Shown: positions 8,385-17,361, counted from the stretch's first letter. The stretch is DNA of 64,000 bases from Nocardioidaceae bacterium (GCA_020636935.1 JACJWW010000008.1:1-64000); one strand, 5' to 3'. Numbers and translations: made by a program. The notes: a model not told the origin generated them from the letters alone.

Positions 8385-9749
8385 CTACCACCCGGGAAGA
8401 ACCTTCGGTCTGCCGCTGACTTCCGCAGGAGGCTGGAAGGCCCCGCTCGAGGCGCCCTTGCCATGCAGAGCGAATAGTCCTGACACCAGATTTGGTGAGT
8501 CCCCAGAGACCCTCACTGCCGCAGCTCCCGCTGGCAAGTCGATGGCCAAGGTGGTGCCAGCATCGACTGTGCGGCTGATCGGCTCCCCAAGGGGTTGGCG
8601 AGTTTGGTCGAAGGCCTGGACCTGCAGTTGTCCAGAGCGTCCCAGCGACGAGACGATCACCTTCGACTGAGCCCCCAATGGCAGACCCATCTGGCTTGAT
8701 CCGGCGAACCCTGTCGCCACCTGACCATAGGTCTGGTCGCCTTGCACCACCGATCGCACCGTGGCGCTGACTGGGCTCTCACTGAGCAGCTTGAGTGCAA
8801 TTGGCTTGCCGTCGAAGGCGGAACTCACATCAAGAGTGCCGACAGACGCAGCCGGAACGCTGAGGTTGGCAGCACCCTTGGGCGCAAGAGTCCCCGAGGA
8901 ACCAATCGCCAGGACTTTGACGATCACCTCGCTGTCCGTGGGATTGGCCACGATCAAGGAGGCCCGTTTGGTTTGTGGGGGTAGACCGGTGATCACCAGC
9001 TCTCTGGCCGCCGCTGGCTGGCCCGGCACCCACTCACTCCTCGGCTTGCCAATCACGGTGTGTGACCACTCTTCTATCGTCGTCACAGTCACCAACCCCC
9101 GAGTTGCCCTCACCCGCAGCGCCAGATCGGAAGCCGATGGGATCATTTGCGCGAGATCGACCACGAGTCTTTGACCCGGATCGATGGTGATGCCTCGAAG
9201 GCCGGGCGCTGCGACCGGGCCAGAGCCCGACAAGGCCAAGATGTCAACGATCGCGGTCCCGGATCGAGGGTTGTCAATGACCATCCTCGATGGGTGAGTC
9301 TGGGAACCGCCCGCACCAATCACCCACCAGTCCGCACGCGGCTCAGGGCATGTGGAAAAGGCGAATGAACTAGGCCCCTGGGCCCATTGTGAGGCGAACT
9401 TGCGATCCTCCCCGGCAACTTCTCCACTGATCACCATGGGCTGGTCCGGCGCCGCGGCTGCACCTGCCGGAGTGGCCGTGGTCACCAACTGAGTGCCCGG
9501 AATGCCGCCGCCGCAAACCAATGTTTGGGTGCTGCTCGCTGCACCCGGCACGAGTCGCACAGGGCGGCCTTGTGGACTGGTGACCAAGGCCATCAGGACC
9601 AAACAACTCAACACCAGCAAGATCAGCACCGGCAGCAGCCAACCTGCAGTCACGCTGCGAGTCAGCGCTGGCTCAAAGCGTCTGCTTGCTGCACTCCTTG
9701 CACCAGTGCTTGTCTTGACCGCAGTACGCCGCCCTCTTGACCTGCTCAT
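8385..9749 (-). CDS. DUF5719 family membrane-anchored extracytoplasmic protein
   Basis: One membrane segment near residues 37-58 follows a basic N-terminus, and the remaining roughly 390 residues form a secreted region made of beta-rich repeats with VxNPxxxxAxVxxxxxxSxG-type strands, typical of DUF5719. The role is unknown. The ATG at 9749 overlaps the stop of the glycosyltransferase gene (ATGA), with GGATGGG about seven bases upstream; an in-frame ATG at 9761 adds four residues. Coupling to the membrane glycosyltransferase suggests that they act together in envelope polysaccharide assembly, an inference from position only. Confidence 0.8.
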   Translation of the reverse strand: MSRSRGRRTAVKTSTGARSAASRRFEPALTRSVTAGWLLPVLILLVLSCLVLMALVTSPQGRPVRLVPGAASSTQTLVCGGGIPGTQLVTTATPAGAAAAPDQPMVISGEVAGEDRKFASQWAQGPSSFAFSTCPEPRADWWVIGAGGSQTHPSRMVIDNPRSGTAIVDILALSGSGPVAAPGLRGITIDPGQRLVVDLAQMIPSASDLALRVRATRGLVTVTTIEEWSHTVIGKPRSEWVPGQPAAARELVITGLPPQTKRASLIVANPTDSEVIVKVLAIGSSGTLAPKGAANLSVPAASVGTLDVSSAFDGKPIALKLLSESPVSATVRSVVQGDQTYGQVATGFAGSSQMGLPLGAQSKVIVSSLGRSGQLQVQAFDQTRQPLGEPISRTVDAGTTLAIDLPAGAAAVRVSGDSPNLVSGLFALHGKGASSGAFQPPAEVSGRPKVLPGW

Positions 9750-12463
9750 GCGCGCACCCATCCAGGCTTGCGGCTCGATGGCATCACCTGCACCAAGACC
9801 ACCAGACCCAAGATCACTTGCTGGGCCAACAAGAGCCTGTGCAACAGCGCGCCCGACGAACTACTGGGCGCACGGTCAGAAACGAGCACTTGCCAAGCGC
9901 GGGTTGCCGGTCTTGGCTCACTGGCACTGACCAAGCCAGGCGCCGCATCAACAGCACCACTGACTACATCGCTCACCGGACGCGAGGCGTACACATAGCG
10001 GATACCGCGATCTGCCAACGCCCTTGCGAAACGATCATCAGGATCGGCGATCAGTCGACTCACTGCTCTGGCGATCCCCTCGTCAACCTTGGTGGAGGCA
10101 AGCACCGAATCGTCTCCCACCCAAAGCTCGCCTCGACGTAACACCTGGGCACCCACTGGTTGCCCATCGGCACCGTTGGTCAACACCAGGACCGCATTGG
10201 TGTTGCCGGCTTGCGCCAAGGCTTGCATGTACGCCGGCAACTGTGGGCTCTTGACTGAGACCACTGAGCCGCTGTGTGCGTTGGCAGCCCACCAGCCAAG
10301 CCCAAGTGCAGGCACAACGATCGCCGCAAGCACACCCGCTATCGCCACGAGTCGTCGGCCTCGTAGCACCTCCGGGCCTCCTTGAAGGGCGCCATCAGAA
10401 GCCACGGAAAGCGCCAACAACGCTCCCGTGCACATCATGGCCACGGCAAAGCCGGACCAGGGCCGCACCGTGACCCACACACCAGGCAAAGTCACGACCA
10501 ACATGGAGACCAACGAGGTGAGCGCCGCTGCAGAGATCACCAGCCAGCATCTGATCACCGCTTCTCGAGTCGCGGCCCGCAGCCCAGCCAATGCGGCAAC
10601 GACAAGGAGCAACCCGATGATCACCCAGCGCCAAGCTGACGGCGAGGAAACTTCGGAGAAGACATCTGGGCGCCCGGCCTCAAACAACCACACTTGCGCA
10701 GACGCAAGTGTCTGGGCCAGCCAAGGCAGGGCGAAAAGCAAGGGTACGACGAGGATCGGCATCCAGACCGAAGGGCGCAATCGATGCCCTGAGAGCCAAC
10801 TCGAAACGCCAATCAAGAGCGCGCCGAAGACCCAGGCAAGTGGAACGAATGCAGTCACAATTGAGAAGGTCAACGCCGTACGCCATGCAGCCCGCACCCG
10901 AAGTTCACGCTTTTCCGAAGACAAATGTAAGGCGCTGAGGCCTGCCCACGGGATCATGATCAAGGCGACCACTGTGCCCAGGCGTCCTTGTAGCACCGCT
11001 CCAGTCACCACCGGAAGTAGCGCATAGGAGCCAATCAGGAAAAGCCTTGACCATGGGGAGTCCAGGAGCCGATGTGCAAAGACAAGAGCCCCGAGTGCAC
11101 TCAAGGGGACTGCCAGGCTGAAAATCACACTGATCAGGGCATTGGCTGAACCCATAGTGAACACACTGCCCAGGGCGAGCAGTCCCACATATGGTGCAGC
11201 TGGCGCGCTGGTGCCATTGCCAAGCCAGTGCCAGCCCACTCCCCACAGCCGCCACCAGTGCGAAGCATCCGGTGGGCTGCGGAGCAAAGCCCCGCCACGC
11301 AGGCTTCCCGACGTCAGCCAGGTGTAATTGAAGATGAGGGCACCGAGCAAGGTGAGCGCCAGAGCCCAACTGGAAGGGCAGGTCAAGATCCGCTTCCAAA
11401 GTGGCGATTCGTGCTGCTCGTCGGTGACCACACCACGCACGAAGTCGACGACACCTGACCACACATCAGTGATGAAGTCCCCACCGTGCGCATAGGGCAG
11501 CCACCATGGGGCCAGCAAGTGGCGGGCATCATGACCCCGTGGCTCTGTCTTGCGGGCTCTGCGGCCAGCGGCGATCTGGCGCAGGCGCCCCAATCCACGA
11601 GCCAGACCCATGAACTCGTCAATGGCATCGTCAACCGCGCGCACAAGCAGTAGTCCCGCGACCCGCAGCAGGCCGCCGAGCAACAGCCTGATTGCTTTGA
11701 AAGGCAAAGCCCAGGCAGCACAGTTGACCAGGATCGTGTAGACCGCTGCTTCACGGGCCAGTGCACGCGGGTGTCTGACCGCATGCACATCGCGCAGCCG
11801 TCGCCGTGCTGCCTCTGCATGGAAGACCAGAGCACGCGGCTCGATCACGGTGCCCAAGCCTGCCTTCGCCATTCGCCAGCCCAGGTCGACATCGGTGTAG
11901 AAGATGGGGAGGTTCGGATCCATCGGCAGGTCATCCAGTGCTGACCTACGGATCAGGAGTCCCGCCGTGTTTGCTGCCAAGGACGGGTGGATGTTGTCGT
12001 GTTGACCTTGGTCGAACTCTCCAGGAAGGAGATGGGTCTCTCGTTGCCCAGTGCCGGTGATGGTTACCCCGACTTCAAGAAGACGACGCAGGGAGGGCCA
12101 TTCACGGATCTTCGGGCCAATGGCGGCGTACTCCGGGCCCGCCTCCCGGGCCGCCGAAGTCAGGTGCTGCAGGCACTCAGGGTCTGGGTTTGAGTCGTCG
12201 TGCAGCAACCAGATCCACTCGTCTGGATCCGTAGGAGGTAATGAAGCCAGGGCTAGCGCGACCGCTTGGGGATAGGTAGTCGTGGCTGGCGCAGTAATGA
12301 TTTCGTGGCCTGCCGCCTGGAGCCGGATCAAACTGTCATCGGTCGACCCGGTGTCTACGACCAAGACCCGGTCTGGAGTCACTGTCTGCGCATCAAGCCC
12401 GCCAATGACTGCTGGCAGCCAACGAGCACCGTCATGGCTGACGAGGACAGTGATGACCTTCAC
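9746..12463 (-). CDS. Large membrane glycosyltransferase (GT2 domain plus multi-spanning region)
   Basis: The 905 residues begin with a GT2 catalytic domain (about 1-235): VVDTGSTDDS donor site, WLLHDDSNP (DxD-type) and a TDVDLGWR acceptor motif. A hydrophobic pair follows (about 240-285), and then about 12 membrane helices between residues 370 and 740, with an extracytoplasmic C-terminal part (about 745-880) and a last helix near 885-900. Such proteins are frequent in actinobacteria beside whiB2 and DUF5719. Donor and acceptor are unknown; a lipid-linked sugar step in wall polysaccharide synthesis is likely. The GTG start is supported by TAGGCT eight bases upstream. Confidence 0.85.
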   Translation of the reverse strand: MKVITVLVSHDGARWLPAVIGGLDAQTVTPDRVLVVDTGSTDDSLIRLQAAGHEIITAPATTTYPQAVALALASLPPTDPDEWIWLLHDDSNPDPECLQHLTSAAREAGPEYAAIGPKIREWPSLRRLLEVGVTITGTGQRETHLLPGEFDQGQHDNIHPSLAANTAGLLIRRSALDDLPMDPNLPIFYTDVDLGWRMAKAGLGTVIEPRALVFHAEAARRRLRDVHAVRHPRALAREAAVYTILVNCAAWALPFKAIRLLLGGLLRVAGLLLVRAVDDAIDEFMGLARGLGRLRQIAAGRRARKTEPRGHDARHLLAPWWLPYAHGGDFITDVWSGVVDFVRGVVTDEQHESPLWKRILTCPSSWALALTLLGALIFNYTWLTSGSLRGGALLRSPPDASHWWRLWGVGWHWLGNGTSAPAAPYVGLLALGSVFTMGSANALISVIFSLAVPLSALGALVFAHRLLDSPWSRLFLIGSYALLPVVTGAVLQGRLGTVVALIMIPWAGLSALHLSSEKRELRVRAAWRTALTFSIVTAFVPLAWVFGALLIGVSSWLSGHRLRPSVWMPILVVPLLFALPWLAQTLASAQVWLFEAGRPDVFSEVSSPSAWRWVIIGLLLVVAALAGLRAATREAVIRCWLVISAAALTSLVSMLVVTLPGVWVTVRPWSGFAVAMMCTGALLALSVASDGALQGGPEVLRGRRLVAIAGVLAAIVVPALGLGWWAANAHSGSVVSVKSPQLPAYMQALAQAGNTNAVLVLTNGADGQPVGAQVLRRGELWVGDDSVLASTKVDEGIARAVSRLIADPDDRFARALADRGIRYVYASRPVSDVVSGAVDAAPGLVSASEPRPATRAWQVLVSDRAPSSSSGALLHRLLLAQQVILGLVVLVQVMPSSRKPGWVRA

Positions 12464-12471
12464 GAGCGTTC

Positions 12472-12477
12472 AGCCTA
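12472..12477 (-). promoter_or_regulatory. Candidate leaderless promoter of the membrane glycosyltransferase gene
   Basis: TAGGCT ends eight bases before the GTG at 12463. Confidence 0.45.
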
Positions 12478-12507
12478 TGAGGCCGAGCGCCTCAACCCCA
12501 AACGGAG

Positions 12508-12762
12508 TCAGACTGCCTGGCGCTTGAGCTTGCGCCGCTCCCGCTCGGACAACCCACCCCAGATGCCAAAACGCTCATCATTGGCCAAGGCATATTCCAA
12601 GCACTCCAGGCGGACATCACAGGTGAGGCAGACCCGCTTGGCCTCTCGCGTGGAGCCACCCTTTTCTGGGAAGAAGGCCTCAGGATCAGTCTGAGCACAC
12701 AACCCCCGCTCCTGCCAAGCCAACTCGTCTGCGTCACCGTCAAGCAAATACAAATCAGTCAC
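12508..12762 (-). CDS. whiB2: WhiB-family iron-sulfur regulator (WhiB2/WhmD type)
   Basis: An 84-residue protein with the four cluster cysteines C22, C45, C48 and C54, the GIWGG turn at 66-70 and a basic C-terminal ERERRKLKR for DNA contact. WhiB proteins bind a 4Fe-4S cluster and act with the principal sigma factor; WhiB2/WhmD is needed for division and septation in mycobacteria. The WhiB2 subtype is supported by its place next to cofD (fbiA), as Rv3260c. The GTG start has AAGGGG about seven bases upstream. An inverted repeat at 12808-12827 and a hairpin at 12785-12801 precede the gene and may regulate it. Confidence 0.93.
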   Translation of the reverse strand: MTDLYLLDGDADELAWQERGLCAQTDPEAFFPEKGGSTREAKRVCLTCDVRLECLEYALANDERFGIWGGLSERERRKLKRQAV

Positions 12763-12784
12763 TGTGTGCCCCTTTTCGACCCTC

Positions 12785-12801
12785 CGACCCGATTTGGGTC
12801 G
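12785..12801 (-). promoter_or_regulatory. Hairpin in the whiB2 upstream region
   Basis: CGACCC and GGGTCG form a six-base-pair stem with a five-base loop, about 23 bases before the whiB2 GTG. It would lie in the 5' leader if transcription starts near 12805. Confidence 0.35.
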
Positions 12802-12807
12802 AGTTAA

Positions 12808-12827
12808 TAATCACACATATGTGATTA
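12808..12827. promoter_or_regulatory. Operator-like inverted repeat between whiB2 and cofD
   Basis: Two perfect eight-base arms, TAATCACA and TGTGATTA, flank the four bases CATA; CACATATGTG within it is itself a perfect palindrome. The sequence is AT-rich against a GC-rich background and overlaps the likely promoter region of whiB2. It resembles a dimeric regulator site but matches no consensus I can name with confidence. Confidence 0.5.
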
Positions 12828-12913
12828 CAGTTGTGTCGTTTCTCAAAGTCAAGCCCTTTCTGCGGTATTAGGGACGACCTCAACGTCAGGTTGAAGGTTG
12901 ACCAACTGCCACA

Positions 12914-13930
12914 ATGGCCCGCATGTCAGAGCGGGCTATTCTTCCTCAGCGCATCACTGTCCTGTCCGGAGGGGTGGGCGGAGCTCGCTTCCTGCAAGGA
13001 CTCCAGCGACTGATCCAACGAACCACAGCCACCAGTCAAATCACCGTGATCGCAAACACCGGTGATGACATTTGGATGCACGGCCTCAAGGTCTGCCCTG
13101 ACCTCGACACAGTGATGTACACGCTCGGTGACGGGATCGACACCGACCGCGGCTGGGGACGCAAGGGCGAGACTTGGCATGCCAAGGAGGAGTTGGCGGC
13201 GTACGGCGTACAGCCAGATTGGTTTGGCCTAGGTGACCGCGACCTGGCCACCCACTTGGTGCGCACCCAAATGCTTGATGCCGGCTATTCTCTGACCGAC
13301 GTCACCCACGCCCTGTGCCGACGTTGGCAGCCAGGGGTCAAGCTATTGCCGATGACAGACGACCGGGTCGAGACACATGTGGTGATCACCGACCCAGATG
13401 ACGGCCAGGACAAGGCGGCCCATTTTCAGGAGTACTGGATCAAACACCAGGCCAAGGTGCCAGCGAAGGCCGTCGTGATGATCGGCGCAGACCAAGCAAA
13501 GCCGACCCAGTCGGTGCTCGAGGCCATCTCCGAGGCTGACTTGATCTTGCTGCCACCCTCCAATCCCGTCGTATCCGTGGGCGCCATCTTGGCGGTGCCC
13601 GGCATCCGCGATGCGCTCCTGGCCACGAAAGCACCCGTTGCCGGCATCTCCGGGATCATCAATGGTGATCACGTGCGCGGTATGGCCAAGCAACTCCTGG
13701 AAGTGATCTCTGTGGAGTGTTCGGCCGCTGGGGTGGCTGAGCTCTATGGAGCCAGATCCCGCGGCGGGCTCCTGGATGCTTGGCTGATCGACAGTTCAGA
13801 CTCCGCTGCGGTCAATCGGATCAGCGACGCTGGCATTGCCTGTCAAGCGGTGCCCCTTTGGATGACCGACCCCGATGCCACCGCAGACATGTGCCAAGCC
13901 GCCATCGACCTCGCCCACCGAAATGCCTGA
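12914..13930 (+). CDS. cofD: 2-phospho-L-lactate/PEP transferase (F420 biosynthesis, CofD/FbiA)
   Basis: Transfers the phospho-organic-acid moiety of the activated guanosine diphosphate intermediate onto the deazaflavin Fo, giving F420-0 or dehydro-F420-0. The 338 residues are normal length. The glycine-rich LSGGVGGARFLQGL near the N-terminus and ANTGDDIWMHGLKVCPDLDTV near 45-65 are diagnostic. A second ATG three codons downstream (12923) is possible; no strong ribosome site is seen for either. It overlaps cofE by eight bases. Fo synthase and the guanylyltransferase (CofC/FbiD) are not in this window. Confidence 0.95.
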   Translation: MARMSERAILPQRITVLSGGVGGARFLQGLQRLIQRTTATSQITVIANTGDDIWMHGLKVCPDLDTVMYTLGDGIDTDRGWGRKGETWHAKEELAAYGVQPDWFGLGDRDLATHLVRTQMLDAGYSLTDVTHALCRRWQPGVKLLPMTDDRVETHVVITDPDDGQDKAAHFQEYWIKHQAKVPAKAVVMIGADQAKPTQSVLEAISEADLILLPPSNPVVSVGAILAVPGIRDALLATKAPVAGISGIINGDHVRGMAKQLLEVISVECSAAGVAELYGARSRGGLLDAWLIDSSDSAAVNRISDAGIACQAVPLWMTDPDATADMCQAAIDLAHRNA

Positions 13931-14864
13931 CTACTCAGTCGAAGCAGTCCGCGGTCTTGGCGAGATCACCCCAGACACAGATCTTGATGAACTGATCGGC
14001 CAGATTGACCTCAACCCTGGCGACATCGTGCTGATCACCAGCAAGGTGGTCAGCAAGGCAGAAGGCATGATCCGCTCAGGTGATCGAATCGAAGCCATCG
14101 CAGGCGAGGCGATCCGTACCGTCGCAAAACGAGCCAACACCCACATCACCGAGAATCGACTCGGTATGACGATGGCAGCAAGTGGCGTGGATGCCTCAAA
14201 TGTGGCTCACGGCAAAGTGCTGTTGCTGCCTCGAGACCCCGATGCCACCGCCCGCAGACTCCGCAACCATGCCGCGGTCAATCTCGGGGTCATCATCACC
14301 GACACCGCCGGGCGACCCTGGCGCCAAGGTCAAACCGACATGGCGATCGGAGTCGCCGGCATCAACCCACTCATGTCATTCTCCGGCGAGATCGACCCCT
14401 ACGGCAATCCATTGGCGGTGACTGCGCCCGCGATTGCTGACGAGTTGGCCAGTGCTGCGGAATTGGCGACAGGCAAGCTCGGCCAGGCACCGATCGCGAT
14501 CGTCCGTGGCTTGGGCGAGCACGTACTGCCGCCGGGTGATGATGGTCCAGGCGCTCAGGCACTCATCCGGCAACGTGAAGACGACCTGTTTGCGCTGGGC
14601 ACCCGCGAGGCAGTGATGGCGGTGCTGACCCGGACACAACTGGACTGCTTCGGCAGCCCTGCGACCAGGGAAGAGGTCGCAGCCGCGCTTGATGCAGTTG
14701 GGCTGACCAGCCGATCAAGCGAAGCGGGCTTGCGCGTGGAGGCCACCGATGCTCAATCGCAGACGATCCTGGGCCTGTTGGTGCTGGCCCATTCCTGGCA
14801 GCTGGCTGGGGGGCCACCTCAGGGCGGCGACTCGTCGTACCTCCTCACGCCCAACCCGCGCTGA
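13923..14864 (+). CDS. cofE: Coenzyme F420:L-glutamate ligase (CofE) without nitroreductase domain
   Basis: Adds glutamate residues to F420-0. Residues 1-235 form the CofE domain, with ITSKVVSKAEG, ITDTAGRPWRQGQTD and VGVAGINPL-type segments. Mycobacterial FbiB has a second, FMN-binding nitroreductase domain that reduces dehydro-F420-0; here the protein stops at 313 residues. The tail (about 235-313) shows no nitroreductase motifs, though DLFALGTREAV resembles the linker region of FbiB. The ATG at 13923 overlaps the cofD stop by eight bases, so the two are coupled. Reduction of any dehydro intermediate would need another enzyme. Confidence 0.9.
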   Translation: MPDYSVEAVRGLGEITPDTDLDELIGQIDLNPGDIVLITSKVVSKAEGMIRSGDRIEAIAGEAIRTVAKRANTHITENRLGMTMAASGVDASNVAHGKVLLLPRDPDATARRLRNHAAVNLGVIITDTAGRPWRQGQTDMAIGVAGINPLMSFSGEIDPYGNPLAVTAPAIADELASAAELATGKLGQAPIAIVRGLGEHVLPPGDDGPGAQALIRQREDDLFALGTREAVMAVLTRTQLDCFGSPATREEVAAALDAVGLTSRSSEAGLRVEATDAQSQTILGLLVLAHSWQLAGGPPQGGDSSYLLTPNPR

Positions 14865-14886
14865 GACAGGGTTTGTTCTGACTGCG

Positions 14887-14892
14887 TACACT
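14887..14892 (+). promoter_or_regulatory. Candidate leaderless promoter of the DUF3105 gene
   Basis: TACACT ends eight bases before the GTG at 14901. Confidence 0.45.
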
Positions 14893-14900
14893 CCGCAATC

Positions 14901-15575
14901 GTGGCCAAGGCAGAACAACCAACCCAGACCAACCCCAGCGAGCGACGCAAGGGCTTCATCTTTCTTGGTGTCTCGGTTGTCGCCTTCTTGATCATCATCG
15001 CGGCAGCCCTTTGGCCTCAACTCAACCAACCGGACCAACCAACCAAGTCTGTAGGCAAGCTCGGAGCCACTCTGGCTGAGGCCAAGTGCAGCCCAGTCGA
15101 GAAGAGCAGTGCAGCCGGCAGCGGTGACCATCGTGAGGATGGCACCAAACTGACCTACCCACAGGGCCCACCAGCGAGCGGGCCACACTGGGGCAACTTC
15201 TTGTATGGCCCTCAGATCCGCAACTTCTACACGCGCGAGGATCGTCCACCCGTGGAGCAGCTTGTGCACAGCTTGGAGCACGGCCACACGATCATTTGGT
15301 ACGACGAGACCATCCAACCGGGCACGCCGTCCTATGAGCGCCTGCAGACCTATGCCAAAGGGCTGACGCCCAGCGACTACTTGATGATTGCCCCGTGGAA
15401 TGCCGATGACGGTAATGGTCTGCCCTCGGGCAAGCACCTCGCGCTGACCCACTGGACCGGGCCGGATGATCAACAGGCAGTCAGACAGTACTGCGCCCTT
15501 CCCAGCGGAGAGGCCTTCGATGCCTTCCGCAAGGAGTTCACCAACAAGAATGCACCCGAGCCAGGAGCCCCCTGA
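14901..15575 (+). CDS. DUF3105 family membrane-anchored protein
   Basis: A 224-residue protein with a basic N-terminus, one membrane helix at about residues 19-40 and an exported DUF3105 domain (about 75-215) containing SGPHWGNFLYG and VEQLVHSLEHGHTIIWY. The histidines of HSLEHGH suggest a metal or redox role, but no function is established for the family. The gene starts 36 bases after cofE, with its own probable promoter. Confidence 0.85.
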   Translation: MAKAEQPTQTNPSERRKGFIFLGVSVVAFLIIIAAALWPQLNQPDQPTKSVGKLGATLAEAKCSPVEKSSAAGSGDHREDGTKLTYPQGPPASGPHWGNFLYGPQIRNFYTREDRPPVEQLVHSLEHGHTIIWYDETIQPGTPSYERLQTYAKGLTPSDYLMIAPWNADDGNGLPSGKHLALTHWTGPDDQQAVRQYCALPSGEAFDAFRKEFTNKNAPEPGAP

Positions 15576-15592
15576 TCAGATCAAACGACTGA

Positions 15593-16678
15593 TCAGGTCA
15601 AATCGCTGCGCTCACTGGCTTTCAGTAGATCGACGATCTCCTTGACCTGCTGTGCATGGGCCAGGTCAGTGACCAAGAGTGCGTCACCGGTGTCGACCAC
15701 CACGACATCTTGGAGACCTAGCACGGCGATATCACGATCGCCAGTGACCACCAGGCCAGATGCCTCGTGCCCGACTACCAGGTGATCTTGGCCAAGCACC
15801 TTCAGACCGGCGCCTTGTTGGAGACCCGCGAGGGCAGCGAAATCACCGATGTCCTCCCAGTCAAACTCGCCTGGGACCATCGCGACCTTGCCCAAGTCTG
15901 CGGCTGGCTCGGCGATGGCATGGTCAATGGCGATCTTTTGCAAGCCCGGCCACAGGTCGGGCAACAGCTCAGGTGCCGCCGCGATCCGACGAAGTCCAGC
16001 AGCGAGTTCGGGATGATTGAGAGCAAGTAGATCCAGCAGCACACTCGCCCGTACGACGAACATCCCGGCATTCCAGCGGAACGCACCGGTGGCCAGATAA
16101 CGCTCTGCAGTCTCCTGGTTGGGCTTCTCGACGAACTGTCGCACTGCAGTGGCAGTGGGGAATCCGGCCAGTGGCTCGCTGGCCTCTATATAGCCGAATC
16201 CGGTCGCTGCGAAGGTCGGCCTGATCCCAAGCGTGACCACCAGGCCCGTCGCCGCAACTGCGGCTGCCTCTCGCACACAAGCAGCGAAACTGTCACCATC
16301 ATTGATCAGTTGATCAGCAGCAAATGATCCCAGGATTGCCGCAGGATCTTGGCGTTCCATGATCGCTGCGGCTAGGCCGATTGCAGCCATGGAGTCTCGA
16401 GGGCTTGGCTCGGCGACAACCTTTGAGACGTCGGGCAGCTGCATCCGCACTGCACCCTCATGACTGGCACCAGTCACGATCATGACCCTCTCCCCCACAA
16501 TCGGAGTCAGGCGGTCAACGGTCGCTTGGATCAAGGTCCGCCCCGAGCCAGCCAGGTCATGTAAGAACTTGGGTTGCCCAGCACGTGAAAGTGGCCACAA
16601 TCGGGTGCCTGCGCCACCGGCGGGAACCACTGCCCACATCCGATCTACAGCGTGGCTGAAACCATCATCGGGGGTCAT
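15593..16678 (-). CDS. manC: Mannose-1-phosphate guanylyltransferase
   Basis: Makes GDP-mannose from mannose-1-phosphate and GTP in the cytosol. The 361-residue protein begins with the nucleotidyltransferase signature GGAGTRLWPLSR at 20-31 followed by PKFL, and has FVEKP and WNAGMFVVRA in the middle and a short left-handed beta-helix-like C-terminus. The ATG at 16678 is chosen because GGAAGG lies eight bases upstream; upstream in-frame starts lie in the divergent gene's promoter. With manB at 4852-6219 it completes the route from mannose-6-phosphate to GDP-mannose. It corresponds to Rv3264c by position. Confidence 0.93.
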   Translation of the reverse strand: MTPDDGFSHAVDRMWAVVPAGGAGTRLWPLSRAGQPKFLHDLAGSGRTLIQATVDRLTPIVGERVMIVTGASHEGAVRMQLPDVSKVVAEPSPRDSMAAIGLAAAIMERQDPAAILGSFAADQLINDGDSFAACVREAAAVAATGLVVTLGIRPTFAATGFGYIEASEPLAGFPTATAVRQFVEKPNQETAERYLATGAFRWNAGMFVVRASVLLDLLALNHPELAAGLRRIAAAPELLPDLWPGLQKIAIDHAIAEPAADLGKVAMVPGEFDWEDIGDFAALAGLQQGAGLKVLGQDHLVVGHEASGLVVTGDRDIAVLGLQDVVVVDTGDALLVTDLAHAQQVKEIVDLLKASERSDLT

Positions 16679-16702
16679 GAAGGGCATCCTTCCAGCACTG
16701 GG

Positions 16703-16708
16703 TAGCGT
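16703..16708 (+). promoter_or_regulatory. Candidate leaderless promoter of the TIGR03089 gene
   Basis: TAGCGT ends seven bases before the ATG at 16716; the same hexamer and spacing occur before the LCP gene at 29589. Confidence 0.5.
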
Positions 16709-16715
16709 CGCAGTC

Positions 16716-17342
16716 ATGAGGTTCTCCGACGCACTCACCGCTCGTCTCAAGCAGAGTCCTGGGAAGCCCTTGATCACCTACTACAACGAGACCACTGGCG
16801 AGCGTAGCGAACTTTCCACCACCACATATGCCAACTGGGTAGCCAAGACCGCGAATGTGCTCTGCGATGAGCTTGACATCATGCCTGGTGATCGAGTCGG
16901 GGTGACATTGGGTGTGCATTGGTTGACTCCGGTGTTCATGGGTGCGGCTTGGCTTTGCGGAGCGCAAGTCGTGTCGAAACAAGTTGAGCCTGAGCTGGTG
17001 GTTGGCGGGCCCGAGTTGGCCGAACAACCCCATGCCCTGGCCTGCTCGTTGCACCCGTTCGCACTCGCCTTCCCAGCCCCGACAAAAGCACACGATTTCG
17101 GCCTGCTCTGGCCCAGCCAGCCTGATCTCTTCCTGGGGAACCCGTACGACGCCACCGATATCCAGGCCAAGACACCTGTCACAGACCGGGTGATCACGGA
17201 TCTGGACCCAAGCCTGCGTCACGAGCTCTTCCTGGACCCTTTTATGGGAGGCGGGTCCATAGTGCTGATCAGGGATCCTGATGAATCAAAATGGCCGGAG
17301 CGGATGGCTTCCGAGCACGCCACCACATCAGTACGGCGCTGA
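16716..17342 (+). CDS. TIGR03089 family protein (fragment-like relative of AMP-binding enzymes)
   Basis: The 208 residues match the start of an acyl-CoA-synthetase-like fold (ELSTTTYANWVAKTANVL, then PGDRVGVTL) but stop before any ATP-binding P-loop or adenylation motifs. This is the full length of the TIGR03089 family, a set of short actinobacterial proteins usually found by the manC/LCP genes. Catalysis as an adenylating enzyme is unlikely. It is transcribed away from manC and converges on the amidase gene. Confidence 0.85.
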   Translation: MRFSDALTARLKQSPGKPLITYYNETTGERSELSTTTYANWVAKTANVLCDELDIMPGDRVGVTLGVHWLTPVFMGAAWLCGAQVVSKQVEPELVVGGPELAEQPHALACSLHPFALAFPAPTKAHDFGLLWPSQPDLFLGNPYDATDIQAKTPVTDRVITDLDPSLRHELFLDPFMGGGSIVLIRDPDESKWPERMASEHATTSVRR

Positions 17343-17361
17343 ACGCACTGCTCCCAGCGCC

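Noticed and set aside
12808..12827. Match to the CRP/GlxR (TGTGA-N6-TCACA) or BldD consensus
   Set aside because: The arms are in the opposite order to a CRP site, and the spacing between half-sites is one base longer than the BldD consensus.
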